Translations under genes and position numbers: made by a program
The notes under the pieces: generated by a model
Database searches by the model: none
Seen by the model: only the letters and a program-made list of their open reading frames with translations
What the model was told of the DNA's origin: nothing
Shown here: positions 12,201 to 23,260 of the stretch, one piece after another
Layout: the number at the start of each line of letters is the position of its first letter
Numbering within the stretch: position 1 is the stretch's first letter
Origin: Piper betle
Lineage: Eukaryota > Streptophyta > Magnoliopsida > Piperales > Piperaceae
Direction: 5' to 3'
NCBI GenBank assembly: GCA_033002965.1
Contig: JAURVB010001837.1
Span: 91,351 to 155,350, forward strand
Length of the DNA: 64,000 nucleotides

Positions 12201-13134
12201 AAAGTTTAATGATAGGTATTACATTATTTTAACTTTGTATGTAGATGACATGCTTGTTGCAAGGACTTGTATAGAGAAAATTGTTAGTCTCAAGATGAGG
12301 TTGGCCAAGAGTTTTTCCATAAAAGATTTGGGTGAAGCAAAACAACTTTTTGGGATGCAAATTACCCGAGACAAGAAGAACAAGAAGTTGTGGTTATCTC
12401 AAGAAGGGTATGTGAAGAAAGTTCTTGAGAGATTCAACATGAATGAATCCAAGCCGGTGACTACTACTTTGGGTAGTTTCCAATTGTCCAAAGAACAAGG
12501 TGCTAAGAGTGAGGTGGATAAAGCTCACATGAAAAAGGTGCCTTATGCTTCAACTATTGGAAGTCTTATGTATGCCATTCATGATGAACCCAGGAAAAGA
12601 ATACTGGGAGGCAGTAAAATGGATTTTCAGGTACTTTCTAGTTACTGTTTGTGTTTTGAGGGTGATAATATTGGTGTGCAAGGTTATGCGGACTCGGACC
12701 ATGCTGGAAATAGAGACAATGGCAGGAGTACATCCAGATACATCTTTACAGTGGTTGGAACCGCAGCGAGTTGGGTTTCCAAATTGCAAAAGATAGTTGC
12801 TCTGTCTTCAACTGAGGCTGAATATGTGGCTGCTACAGAAGCTAGCAAGGAATATATTTGGATTAAAACTTTAATGAATGAGTTAGGTTTTAATGGGGTA
12901 AATTGCAAGTTGTACAGTGATAGTCAAAGTGCAATCCATTTAGCCAAGAACTCGGCATTTCATCCTACGACCAAACATATACGGTTAAGGTATCATTTTA
13001 TCAGATCTTTGTTAGAAGAACGTAAATTGAAGTTGGAGAAGATAGATGGAAAAAATAATCCGGCGAATATATTGGCTAAACTGATGGATGGAAAAAAGTT
13101 GAGTTTTTGCTCAATTTTGGTGAACTTGCACTAA
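6217..13134 (+). pseudogene. copia gag-pol polyprotein, degenerate and interrupted
   Basis: Gag begins at ATG 6217 with IEKFDGTNY and has stops near 6271 and 6418. A solo LTR (6534-9535) splits gag between LLRK and SLRMLEGKSIANHLNDFNK. Next come a damaged CCHC knuckle (CWFCDKKDS, then a stop, near 9940) and the protease motif WYIDSGASFHCTS near 10065. The integrase zinc region LWHRRLGRLSDSGM has lost the second His. The DDE core has LVHTDVWGP and NGVAERMNRTILE, but the second Asp is replaced in LLNNGGEYY. Reverse transcriptase follows with NKWIYRVK, TAFLHGDLEEEIYIEQP, SLYGLKQAPR and the intact active site YVDDML near 12240. RNase H has YADSDHAG and ALSSTEAEYVAATEASKEY. In-frame stops near 11008, 11830, 12121 and 12199 make it non-functional. 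Confidence 0.92.
6534..9535 (-). mobile_element. solo LTR, copy 1 (3002 bp), TSD AAGAT
   Basis: The segment begins TGTAAAACCC and ends GGGGTGTTACA, and is flanked by perfect AAGAT duplications at 6529-6533 and 9536-9540. TG...CA ends with a 5-bp TSD and no internal coding region, primer site or second LTR indicate a solo LTR left by LTR-LTR recombination. It is the reverse complement of the family found at 13268-16127 and 18362-21323 (strand assignment is arbitrary). A GC-rich stretch at 6990-7690 gives spurious proline/arginine-rich open frames. A shared module reads GGTCCGTTTAGGACTCGT near 8166. Confidence 0.88.
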
Positions 13135-13214
13135 CATGCAAGTGGACTCATGCAACGAACAAGTGGAAGAAGAGTTTGGACTGGTGTGTTCCAATCAAAC
13201 TCTAAGTGGGAGAT

Positions 13215-16200
13215 TGTTAATATGTGTAATTGTATTAATGATATGTAGCTCATTGTCACACTCGGAATGTAACACCCCGTTTCGGCTCACCCGTGAACCG
13301 ACCCGGAAATGTCACCGGCGACCGAACCGTTCGTTAATCTACTAGATTTGGTTAAGCCGACCAGGATCTACTCTCGGCGTCTCAAGATGAAGATGCAAAT
13401 ATGAAATGCATGAATGAGAACGATTGGGTTCTAACGCGGTCCTACATGCATGCTGTGATGTACAAGCAAAAACAAGACAAAATAATAAATGAGAAACCAA
13501 AAGAAAATATATAATATTTTATGAAAATACGATAACACATAATAATCTACCATGACATTAAATCATTATCTCATTCATTTTTACCCGAGCCGAGTCTGAA
13601 CTCCAAGGCTCCCTAATCATTCATATTTATCAATTCGTTTCATAACAAGTAATTCATCAAGACAAAAACATTGTAATAATCATCCACACAGCATTAAACA
13701 ACCATCATTATACATTACACGCGGCAGGTACATGTGTGCGCGGTTCCGTGCTGCTCCTCCGCAGTCCCGACAACTTTCATCGCTCGCATTCCTCACCTAC
13801 ATATATATAGAAAAACCGTCAGTAACGAGTGTTACCGGCCCGGGAAATAACTAATATCAATCTGGCACAGGAGAGCAAACTCTCCGGTTGAATCAAAACC
13901 ATATACTTCCTCAAGAACTCTCATCAGGGCACATACGGGAGCCATCGTCGTCGGGCCGTCGCCCTCGGGTCGACAGCATCCCCCTATCTTTCTCATTCTC
14001 ATACCTTGGCCATTTCTCTATTGCTTCTCGCATCAAATTTCATTCCTTACCGCCCTCTGCACCTTCCATATTACTCCTGGCCTTGAGCACAAAGGCCGAG
14101 CACTCTCAGGCAGTCACCTTCAGTACCCTTTGAACCACAAGTCTAGACATGCGCTGCATTGCAGTACCCGTAAACCTCCACACTTCTCCGGGTTTGAGGA
14201 ACTCAAAGGTGGAGTTGTCCGGATCCTTCGGGAACGAAGTGGGTTCTCCCCAACTCCAGAGCCCGCTCTTCCGGGCACACGCCCTATCTGAAGACGTGGC
14301 CGCAAGTAACCCTCATTCCATCTCTCACCGAAAACACGAAAACTATATATATATAGGCCTGGGTTGGGATTTATACAATAGGCCCGAAGGCATCGTGAGC
14401 TGGATCTGAAGTTTGAAAACAAACTCGAGGGATCTCATCCTCGAGGGTTATTAATCCGAAATAAAACTGTTGGCTAAATGGCCCGAGTTAAGTGGGATCC
14501 GATAAAACGCCACTTAACTCGTCCTGCACATGATAAATCAAATATTCAATAGAGTAGCGTAAAACAGAGAACGAGTCTTAAACGGACCTGGTAGAAGCTC
14601 CAAACGGGTCCACGCGCCTAGGCGGCGAGCTCCTACACCGTACCTACACAATCAAGCTAAAAACTAACGCCCGCATGATGAATCACACATCCTATAGCAT
14701 ACACACATAATCAACACAATCACGCATCAATCAACACACATCAACCTATATCAATTCTAGCAAGTCTACTTAGGCTAGTTTGCATTAGATCATGATCATC
14801 GCCTAGTTACACTAATTAATTTCTTAGCCTCCATTTTTAACACCACTCAACCAAATAATTTCATATTTCTATTCTTAATCAAACCTACATTAAAAATATA
14901 TATATTTATAACACCCACACAAATCCTGACATGCAATTCTAATAATCAATATTTTAAAATAAATTATACCTCGTGTCGTCGAAAATCGGCGACGGCTAGG
15001 GTTTCCGTTTCGTGGCTCGAAACTCGAATTTGGCACCTAGCGGCGTCCGAAGTCCGATCAGATTGGACCAGGTGCGTTTGGCGGATGATCCGGCGAATTT
15101 CCCATGAATCCAATTTTCCGGCGGTTCCGGCGGTTTTCCGGCGAGTGTCGGCGGTTTTCCGACAGATTCCGGCGATTTTCCGGCAGATTCCGACGGTTTT
15201 CCGGCAACGATTCGGGACGGGGCAATCAGGGGATCTATCGGCACCAGCTCGACAAGCTTGGTCCGATGGCGGTGTCAAACAAAGCAACCGAGGCGGCGAT
15301 GGCCGTCGACGACGGTGTCGAAAATGGGCGGCGGCGGCGGTGTGCTCCGATCGGGGCTCCGGCCGGCCTCGACGGCGGTCGGGAGGATGGGAGAAATGTC
15401 GGCAACGGCGAGGGGTGCTCGTCAGGGTCACACTGGCGGCGGAGCGGCCCGGACGGCGGTGAAATCCGGCCCAAAGTGGCGGCGGCCGAGGTGGTTTCGA
15501 GGGGCGATTCCGGCGTCGTGGCGGCGAGACGGTGGCCGGGGTGGGTCGTGGCGGCACGGCGATGGCACGACGGGGCGGGGCGGCGCTCGGCGGCAGTGCG
15601 GCGGTAGCGTCGGCGTACAGCGGCGGCGGCGAGGGTTTGGGGTGAGGAAGGTCGGGAAAGATGAAGGGGCGTGTGATGGCATTTTTGTAAATTAAACTTG
15701 ACTCGACTCCGACTCGAGTCAATAATAATAACTATCTCCTAATAAATCCTAAAAAAATCCAAAAAAATTGGGAAAAATCCCGTAAAATCAAACAAACACA
15801 GCAACATCCAAATGATATGTTCTATAACTAATAACCCACCCAAACTCACCTATATCGTGTCCTAATTCGTCATTCGGCCCTAAAAATATTCTACGATCAA
15901 ATAAAAATAACAATCAATACTGCATACCTCCATATACTTGATAACCCATTTTTCATCATCTTTTAGGCGTTATCATCGTACATTTGAGCATACATGACCC
16001 TCATCGCTCATAACTCACAGCTGGCCTCAACTCAGCTCGCGGTCCATGAAGCTGACTCGATTCGAACCGACGGTTGAACCGACTGGTTCACTCCCGTAAA
16101 ACTCTGGCTCGAGTCACGGGTTTTACACGGAATACTAAAGAAATCTCAGAATATTAACAGAGGTGGCTGTTAGTTATTCCATGGAGATTGAAGGGTCTCA

Positions 16201-16653
16201 AAGCTTCTCGAAATATTAACAGAGGTGACTGTTAGTTATTCTATGGAGATTGAAGGGTCTCAAAGCTTCTCTATAAAATGAGCTTCATTTGCCTCATTCT
16301 AAGGGGGGCAAGACAAGCAAAAGAAAAGACAAGAAAAAGAGAGAGGGGAAAATATTCATGAGTTTATCTTATACGGAGTATTGAGAGAGAGTGAAATCTT
16401 GTAATCTCAATGATATAGGGTCTGTGAGTAATCTTCTTGTACATCTCTATATATTTTTGATGACTGTAATCTTTGGTTAAAGTAGTGAATTGTTCGTTGT
16501 TGCCCATGGTTTTTGACTCTCGATTGAAGGAGGGTTTTTCATGTTAAATCTCTGCTCTTTTGTGGTTTTATTTTATCTTATTTCTCAGGTCTTATTTTCC
16601 CATTACTTTTGTTCGCTGTGGTTGAACTCCAATTTTGGGGATTTTTCTTAAGA
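13215..16653 (+). repeat. 3' LTR of the copia element, split by a solo LTR
   Basis: The LTR starts TGTTAATATGTGTAATTG at 13215, directly after the purine tract AAGTGGGAGAT. It is interrupted at 13267 by the solo LTR and resumes at 16128 with CGGAATACTAAAGAAATCTC, matching the 5' LTR from about 5590 onward, and runs to about 16653. Only the two outer pieces belong to this LTR. Confidence 0.88.
13268..16127 (+). mobile_element. solo LTR, copy 2 (2860 bp), TSD CGGAA
   Basis: It begins TGTAACACCCCGTTTCGGC, ends CACGGGTTTTACA, and has perfect CGGAA duplications at 13263-13267 and 16128-16132. It contains the same modules as copies 1 and 3 in the order seen in copy 3. One is the GC-rich stretch at 14990-15620, with CCGGCGGTTTTCCGGCG-like iterations. 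Another is the module CTTGACTCGACTCCGACTCG followed by AGTCAATAATAATAACTA. There are no coding domains. Confidence 0.88.
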
Positions 16654-16914
16654 TCAGGGAGGCTATAGAAATCTTGGGAATCAATCCCCCATAACCAAGG
16701 GAGACTGCAAGATCGGTGACCATCAATATCATCAGCCTCGTCGGAGGCCAGACGCCAATGTTTGCCGTTGATGGCAGAGTGGATGAGGTCTAAGAGGGGG
16801 AGTTGGGAGAGGACAAGGCACACAATTCAGAGGGAGGTGACTCCCACCTGGACTAGCATCCTTCCCCCATTTACACCGCCATTGTCTCAACAAAATTGAT
16901 GGCTCCAGCGTCAC
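16654..16914 (-). pseudogene. F-box/DUF295 gene, N-terminal part
   Basis: On the minus strand, LSQLPLLDLIHSAINGKHWR resembles an F-box (LP..LL..I...) in slightly broken form. It is followed by CSLPWLW and QDFYSLPD, the typical LPWL...FYSL transition into the DUF295 domain. The reading ends exactly where the copia 3' LTR begins. The domain continues, out of frame, on the other side of the element at 5543 with YPLDMPEELLEG. The two pieces therefore represent one gene split by the retrotransposon. Frame changes around 16830 show that it had decayed. Confidence 0.65.
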
Positions 16915-17850
16915 AGAGCTTCAAACAATCCCCCTTCCAGTATACCACTTATTAGTTCATAATAATATCTTAATTAAAACGTAGTATAAAGATTAGAAAT
17001 ACCAGCCTAAGTTTTCAATCTCCAAACAAGCCTTCGAACAACGAAGCTTGATTACTAGAACCAAGCCTGTTTTCCACAACCTATCTCTCCTTCCCTGCAA
17101 CTATCCAAGATATAATGTATGTACAAAAAATATGTGTTAAATATGAAGGGTATATCTCTTTATATCGGAGTCATGTACACAATATCTATCACTCGCACAT
17201 AACGAAAGATATTCTCAATTCATAGGCACCACTAAATCTAATTTCTAACTTGCACATAAATTGTGATTCATTAAGAAAAATACGTAGAGAATATTATATG
17301 AAGAATAGGTCATTCAACTTGCAAAAACAAGGGAAAAAAGAAGTACAAAAAGTACCTATTAGGATACTTAAATGACTTAGATATTTACTCTCTACCCTAG
17401 AATATAGTGAAGATTACATATCCATAAAAAAATTTGACTTTATTTTTATTATCCACATTATTCAGTCACAGAGACATAATAACGGTCATGACTCGAATAT
17501 AGTTTTTAAAATAGTATTTCTTTCACACATATAGTACTTTTGCTTAACCAATTATTGTTATTTTTTAGACATACCATATATTGTCGAATCATCCATAGTC
17601 GTAGGTAATATGTTAAAGAAAATAACTTTAATTAGTTATCTCAAATATAGTTGAAAGTCATTAAGGATAAGGGTACAAGGAATTATATGTGTTTCGATAA
17701 TCTCACCCTGTAATGTTTATCATCATTGGCTTTATGAGATATATTATTGTGGATAACCATATTGACTATTATAAAAAAATTCTCATCTTAAACTCTATTA
17801 AGGAAATATACATGACTTAAAGTATTGATGTCTCATCTCTTAGTGATACA
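16915..17850. other. AT-rich intergenic DNA, no gene recognised
   Basis: I see no domain, inverted repeat or splice-supported exon here. The part near 17820-17900, read on the minus strand, may be the untranslated tail of the copia relic that starts at 17900. Confidence 0.5.
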
Positions 17851-17899
17851 GAAGCATTAGAGGCGAATGCTTGGTGAGAAAGTCATTCATTTCATCTGG

Positions 17900-19472
17900 C
17901 ATACTATTCATCTGGCATTCAAGGATCAATAATCATCTGATGTGTAGAGATGTATTTTAGACTCACTTCTTTTTTGAACAATATTTCTAATGAAATTACA
18001 CTTGATATCAATATGTTTGGTTTTGATATGATATGTGGGATCTATCATGTAAGTTAGTCCAGCCAAATTGTCGCAAAATATTGTCACTGGTTGTGGAGAA
18101 ATTGTGACAACTCCCAAATATTGCAAAAATATGCTCAACTAAACACTTTCTTGAATTGCAATGGCAGAAGCTACAAATTTGACTTCCATTGTGGATAATG
18201 AAATTCAAATTTGTTTCTTTCTGGCCCATGAGATAGCTCCTCCATTAACTACGAAAATGTATCATGAAGTGGATTTTCATTCTTTCATATCACCAGCCTA
18301 GTCAACATTAGTTTGCAAGCTAGTTGGAGAGCATCTGTAAGTGAGAGAATGATGTGCAATTTGTAACACCCCAAATCCGGTCCATGCTCATGAACCGAAC
18401 CGGCATGTTATAAGCCTCGGTTAGGTCGGCTAACCCAAACCCAACTCGTGCGGATCTAATCTGGGCGTCTTAAGATGAAGATATTACTCGTCATGCATGG
18501 ATGAATGCACAAAATCCTAACATGATACTACAGGATGACATGCAAACTAAATTACACACCATCACAATTACGATCAAAATCGATGAAAATTCTAAAATAA
18601 AATGGACAGAATTTCCCCTAAAAGTGCAATTAGGGTCACCCTGTCAAAATACTATATATAAACATATATGTAAACATGTATCTATACATCACGCAACTTC
18701 ATTCACGCAATCTGTCATCATGTCTTAGCATTCAATCATGTCACATCATCATGTCTTATCATCATCTCATGACATTCAATCATATCATATCATGTCTTAG
18801 CATTTCACAACATCCACAATATAATAGTATCATAAACAAAATATAACCTCTCAATCAACTGACATGTGTGCAAGCGACAACAATGCTCCTCCGTCCAAGC
18901 TAGCTCCTCTAACTCTGATTATTACCTACATATAGTATAAAGACACGACAGTAACAAGTGTTACTGGTCTGGGAAATAAAATAACTATAACAAGCTGGCT
19001 ATGAGAGTAAACTCTCATATGAAAGAAAACCATATACTTCCTCAAGAACTCTCTGAAGGGCACTACTAAGGAGCCACTGGGCTGCAGACCCGGTAGCATC
19101 CCGAACTTACTGATCTGCTGCTGGTACTGTGCCACTCTCGGCACTTCTTTTTCAGTACTTCACGTGAAACTTTATCCTAAGCCCTCTCCTTACCTCCATA
19201 TTTCTCCTGGCCTTGAGCACGAAGGTCGAGTACTCTCAGGCAGTTGCCTTTAGTACCCTTTGAACTACAAGTCTGAACATGCGTTGTACTTAACAGTACC
19301 CATATACCTCCACGTTCTCCGGGTGTGAGGAACTCAAACGCGGAGTTGTTAGGATCCCTCGGGAATGGAACAGTCCGTTGGCACTAATCTAGAGCCCGCT
19401 TTGACTGTCACGACATCCTCTGCATGGTATGTGCAGTCGATTTCTCCATCTCTCGTCTCACAGAAATGTGAA

Positions 19473-19514
<42 letters not shown>

Positions 19515-21830
19515 CTTGGGTAGGGAGTTATATAATAGGCCCGAAGGCAACTTGTGGTGGATCTTGTTTTCGAAATCATCCTCGAAGGATCTCATCCTCG
19601 AGGGGTTATTAGTCCGAAAAACTATTCGGTTAAATGGCCCGAGTTAAGTGGGATCCGATAAAGCGCCACTTAACTCATCCTGTAGGCATTAAAACAAACA
19701 TACAATAGAAAAGAGTAAAACGGACGAGTCCTAAACGGACCTGGTAGAAGCTCCAAGCGTGTCATCGCGCCTAGGTGGCGAGCTCCTACTCCGTACCTAC
19801 ACATCAAAACTAAATACTAACGCCCGCTAACTAAATGATGCATCAAATCCGACATGACCATCACACCACAATACAAACATCAACCATAACAATCAACAAT
19901 TATAAATGTAAAAATAATTCCAGCTTATCCTATTAACACCTATTTTATTATATTTCCTAAGTTACGTTGTACTTAGATTATCATACTCAAATTTACTTTA
20001 CTTCATTAGCTCATTTAACCTTCATTCCTTGTTAATCACATCATGCATGTGTTTACTTCATTCATAATCTTAACATTCATCATAATAATTAATCAACCCT
20101 AGCATGCTATGTAAACAATTATCATCAATTTTAAATAAATCAATCAGAGGTAATTATACCTCACGTTGTTGACAATCGGCGACGGTTAAGGTTCTGTCGC
20201 GTGTCTCGGAACTCAAATTGGGCGCTCATCGGCATCCGAAGCTCGATCGGGCTTGGCTGGGTGAGCCCCGCGAAAGATCCGGTGAATTCCAGTGAATTCC
20301 AGAAATTTCGGTTTTCCGGCAGCTGCTGGCGGTTTTCCGGTGGCTTCAAGTGGTTTTCCGGCGACAATCGCCGACGGCGTCTACTGGCCGGAAAGTGGTC
20401 GTGTTGGGTACCCTTGGAACCGGCTCGGCGAGCCCGACTCATCTATGAGGTCGACGCGGCCAATGGAGGCGGCGGCTCACCGAAAAAAGGCTAAGATGGA
20501 GTGGTGGCGATGGGTCGCTAGATCCGGTCGGCCAGGCCGGCGATGGCCTCCGCTCCGATCTAGAAAGGCGGCTGAGGGGTTGAGGGTGCCGAGGCGACTG
20601 CTGGATCGCGGCGGCGACGGTGCCTGACAGCACGATTGGCGACGGAAGCATGATGCAAAGGCACGGCTTCCTCGCATTGCGGCAGCTAGCTCGTGGCCGG
20701 CCTGCTCGGGGCGGCAGGGCGACGCCGTGGCCGGGCTGGTCGGCGTCGATCAGCGGCCAGGCGGCGTCAGTCGTGGCGGCGGTGGCGCGCGAACAGGAGC
20801 GGCGCGGCGGTTAGGGTTTGGGAGTGGGGGAGAAAAAGTCGGGGTGAAAACTTAGTTGGGTGGCAAACTCGTAAATAATACTTGACTCTTCCCTAGCTCG
20901 AGTCAAGTATCATAACTAACTCGAAGTAAATCCTTAAAAAATCCATAAAAATCGGGAAAAATCCCATAAAATCAAACAAACACTAAAACATCATAATGAT
21001 ATGCTCTAAGACTATCAACCCACCCAAACTACCCGTAATGCGTCCTAACGCGATAAACGGCCCAATACTAATTCTATGATCCACTATATATATAATAATA
21101 ATAAAAAATAAATTGCATGCCTTCATATGCTCTGATAACTCATTCTTTTCTGCTGTGTTCATGACGTCATCATCGTATACTTGGGTACGCATGACCCTCA
21201 TAGCTCATACACGCGACTGGCGTCGGCTCAGTGCATGTATTCTGAAACTGACTCAACTCAAAAATAACAGTCGAACCGACCGGTTCTGAATATAAAACCC
21301 TGACTCGAATTGCGGGTTTTACACAATCCCTTTGAGGTAAAGTAGAATCCTCTTCATAGCTTTCCAATGACCTTGGGTTGGATTGATATATGCTTACTAA
21401 TCCAACAGCAAAGGCTACGTAAAGATGTGGGCAAATCATTGTATACATCAAGCTTCTAATAGCATTGAGTATGAGATGTTGGACATTTTCTGTTTTTTCC
21501 TCAGAAGTCAATTCGTACAATTTAAAATTTTCATCTTTTATTATTGGAGTATCTATTGGGTGACAATTGTGCATTTTGAACTATTCCAATATCTTATTGA
21601 TATAAGATTATCGAGAAAGAGATAAAGTTCTCTTTGAACGATCTTTCTGAATTTTCACATTAAGTATGAATTCAGCTTCACCAATGTCTTTTATTTCAAA
21701 ATTTGAGGACAACCATTCTTTAATAGAAATTAGATAATCATTATTATTCTCAACTAGCAAAATATCCTCAATGTAAAGAAAGAGAATTACAAATAAAATT
21801 TTTGAACGTTTGATATAAATACAATGATTG
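17900..21830 (-). pseudogene. second copia relic (reverse transcriptase to RNase H), split by a solo LTR
   Basis: On the minus strand, 21830-21324 encodes a reverse transcriptase end with YIEDILLVENNNDYL (an altered YVDD box) and SSNFEIKDIGEAEFILNVKI. This continues with HPIDTPIIKDENFKLYE and VAFAVGLVSIYQSNP. After the inserted solo LTR (18362-21323) the reading resumes at 18361 with NGGAISWARKKQI, LSTMEVKFVASA and FCDNLAGLTYMIDPTYHIKT, then KHIDIKCNFIR, an RNase H end. Stops interrupt several places. It differs from the 5.5-16.6 kb element in sequence and orientation. Confidence 0.85.
18362..21323 (+). mobile_element. solo LTR, copy 3 (2962 bp), TSD CAATT/CAATC
   Basis: It begins TGTAACACCCCAAATCCGG, ends GCGGGTTTTACA, and is flanked by CAATT (18357-18361) and CAATC (21324-21328), one mismatch. 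It aligns throughout with copy 2 and with the reverse of copy 1, including AGGAACTCAAACGCGGAGTT near 19328. It holds an expanded (TA)n tract at 19476-19512 where copies 1 and 2 have only a few TA units. The GC-rich part spans 20160-20830. Confidence 0.87.
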
Positions 21831-22404
21831 TTGTATGCATGCTCTCAAGTGTGCTTAACCAACTAAACAAATCTTAGTAATTATTATTGGGTAAGTCTTA
21901 AAAAAGATACATGACATGGGAGAGTTATTGATCCTTTGTTTAACTTGTCAAACTTGAAATTGAAAATGGTTGGATATTTTGACTTAGAATACAAGGTTTG
22001 TGTTTGGAGGTGGCATAATTTATTCAAAAAGTAAGAAACATTAATATATTGGTCAATACATCTATGGAGGCAAATAAGATTGCAGTCATTTTGACTACTA
22101 TGGAGGTCATTTATCTCATAATATTTGATGAAAAGTTTACAAGTGATTTTTCGTATGGAGGGACAAGTTGTTATGTTATTGTTATAAGGGAGATTTCTTA
22201 ATGTCACTTCAAGGCCAACACATATAAGAAAAATACCATTATATCTGAGATATATTTAAGATGATGAAAAAGGTATCAACTAAAATTATTATACAGATTC
22301 ATTTAATAAAATATTTGGTTTTTGTGTTGTTCGGAATATGGGTTCAGTCCCTTCTTGATTAAATTGCTATTCTAAATGAAATTGGATGTCATTATTTTAT
22401 TATC

Positions 22405-22505
22405 AGTTTGATGTGTATGCACTGTTATTTATTTACCAGTTTGATGTGTGTACATTGTGATTTGTTTACTAGTTTGATGCATGTGCATTATTATTTATTT
22501 GGTGG
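22405..22505. repeat. short tandem repeat, about 3 units of 31-33 bp
   Basis: The phrase CAGTTTGATGTGTGTACATT, with a following GTGATTTGTTTA, occurs three times in a row with changes, and weaker echoes continue to about 22640. It lies just upstream of a copia-type polypurine tract. Confidence 0.5.
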
Positions 22506-22783
22506 TTGGTGGGTGCACAATTATTTAATAACTGATAAGATGTGTGAGCATGGTGTGGTTACACAATTATTATCGGTTAGACACGAGTGGATAATTATCA
22601 TTTACTGGTAAGATGCGTAGGCATGGTGCGAGTGCACGATACTATAATGACGATTTTACATTCTCAAGCTTTTGAACTAAACGTGTGTATATTATGGAGG
22701 CCTTGGTTAACTACATGCATATACAAATATGAAGATAGAAGTGATACTTAAGATCATAGCTATATGATAAATATTTTGAAACC

Positions 22784-23260
22784 CAAGTGGGAGATTATTA
22801 GAATTATAGTTACAAAACCATTTATCATTTAATGGTTATGTATTTACTAGGTTTACCAAATATAATTATATATTGTGTATTATAAGACCCTGCAGCCAAT
22901 CAACATCCTACTAGGTAGGAGTTTTTGATAACTCTTAACCTTACGTCTTATTATAAAATAAATAAATATAAAATAAAGAGATACCTAATATTAATATAGG
23001 TAACTCCTAACTTTACATATTATGATGTGGTGATTGAATGCTGGCGCTAGGATGGGAAGGGAACACCTAATGGTGTTTATATATACTTTTATGATTTTAC
23101 AAACGAGACATGCTAAGTAGATCCCAACGGATCGCAAACTAATCACTTATATAAATGATTCTTTTATACTTAGTTTTAATACACTTGTCCTTATATATCT
23201 ATGAGAGATTTCAAGTCCTCGCACTTTAGGGGAAGCATGTTAAGTATGTTATAATTTCGT
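22784..23260 (+). mobile_element. 3' end of another copia element: polypurine tract and LTR
   Basis: AAGTGGGAGATTATTAG at 22784 is the typical copia polypurine tract running into an LTR start. What follows has LTR-like composition (TATATATACTTTTATG, then a polyadenylation-like region and GAGATTTCAAGTCCTCGCAC). Faint RNase H traces lie upstream at 22060-22230 (TTMEVIYLII). No 5' LTR was found, and the right edge near 23260 is only a guess. Confidence 0.45.

Larger units (their letters stand above)
5544..16653 (+). mobile_element. Ty1/copia LTR retrotransposon with two nested solo LTRs
   Basis: Two LTRs of about 590 bp (5544-6131, and 13215-13267 continued at 16128-16653) flank a degenerate gag-pol. 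A primer-binding-like stretch AGCGCCGTCTGTGGGAA follows the 5' LTR at 6134, and a purine-rich AAGTGGGAGAT precedes the 3' LTR. Without the two solo LTRs the element would be about 5.2 kb, normal for copia. Its flanking 5-bp duplication is not clean (GGAAC on the left, AGATC or TCAGG on the right depending on the exact edge), so the ends are accurate only to a few bases. It sits between the two halves of a DUF295 gene. Confidence 0.9.
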
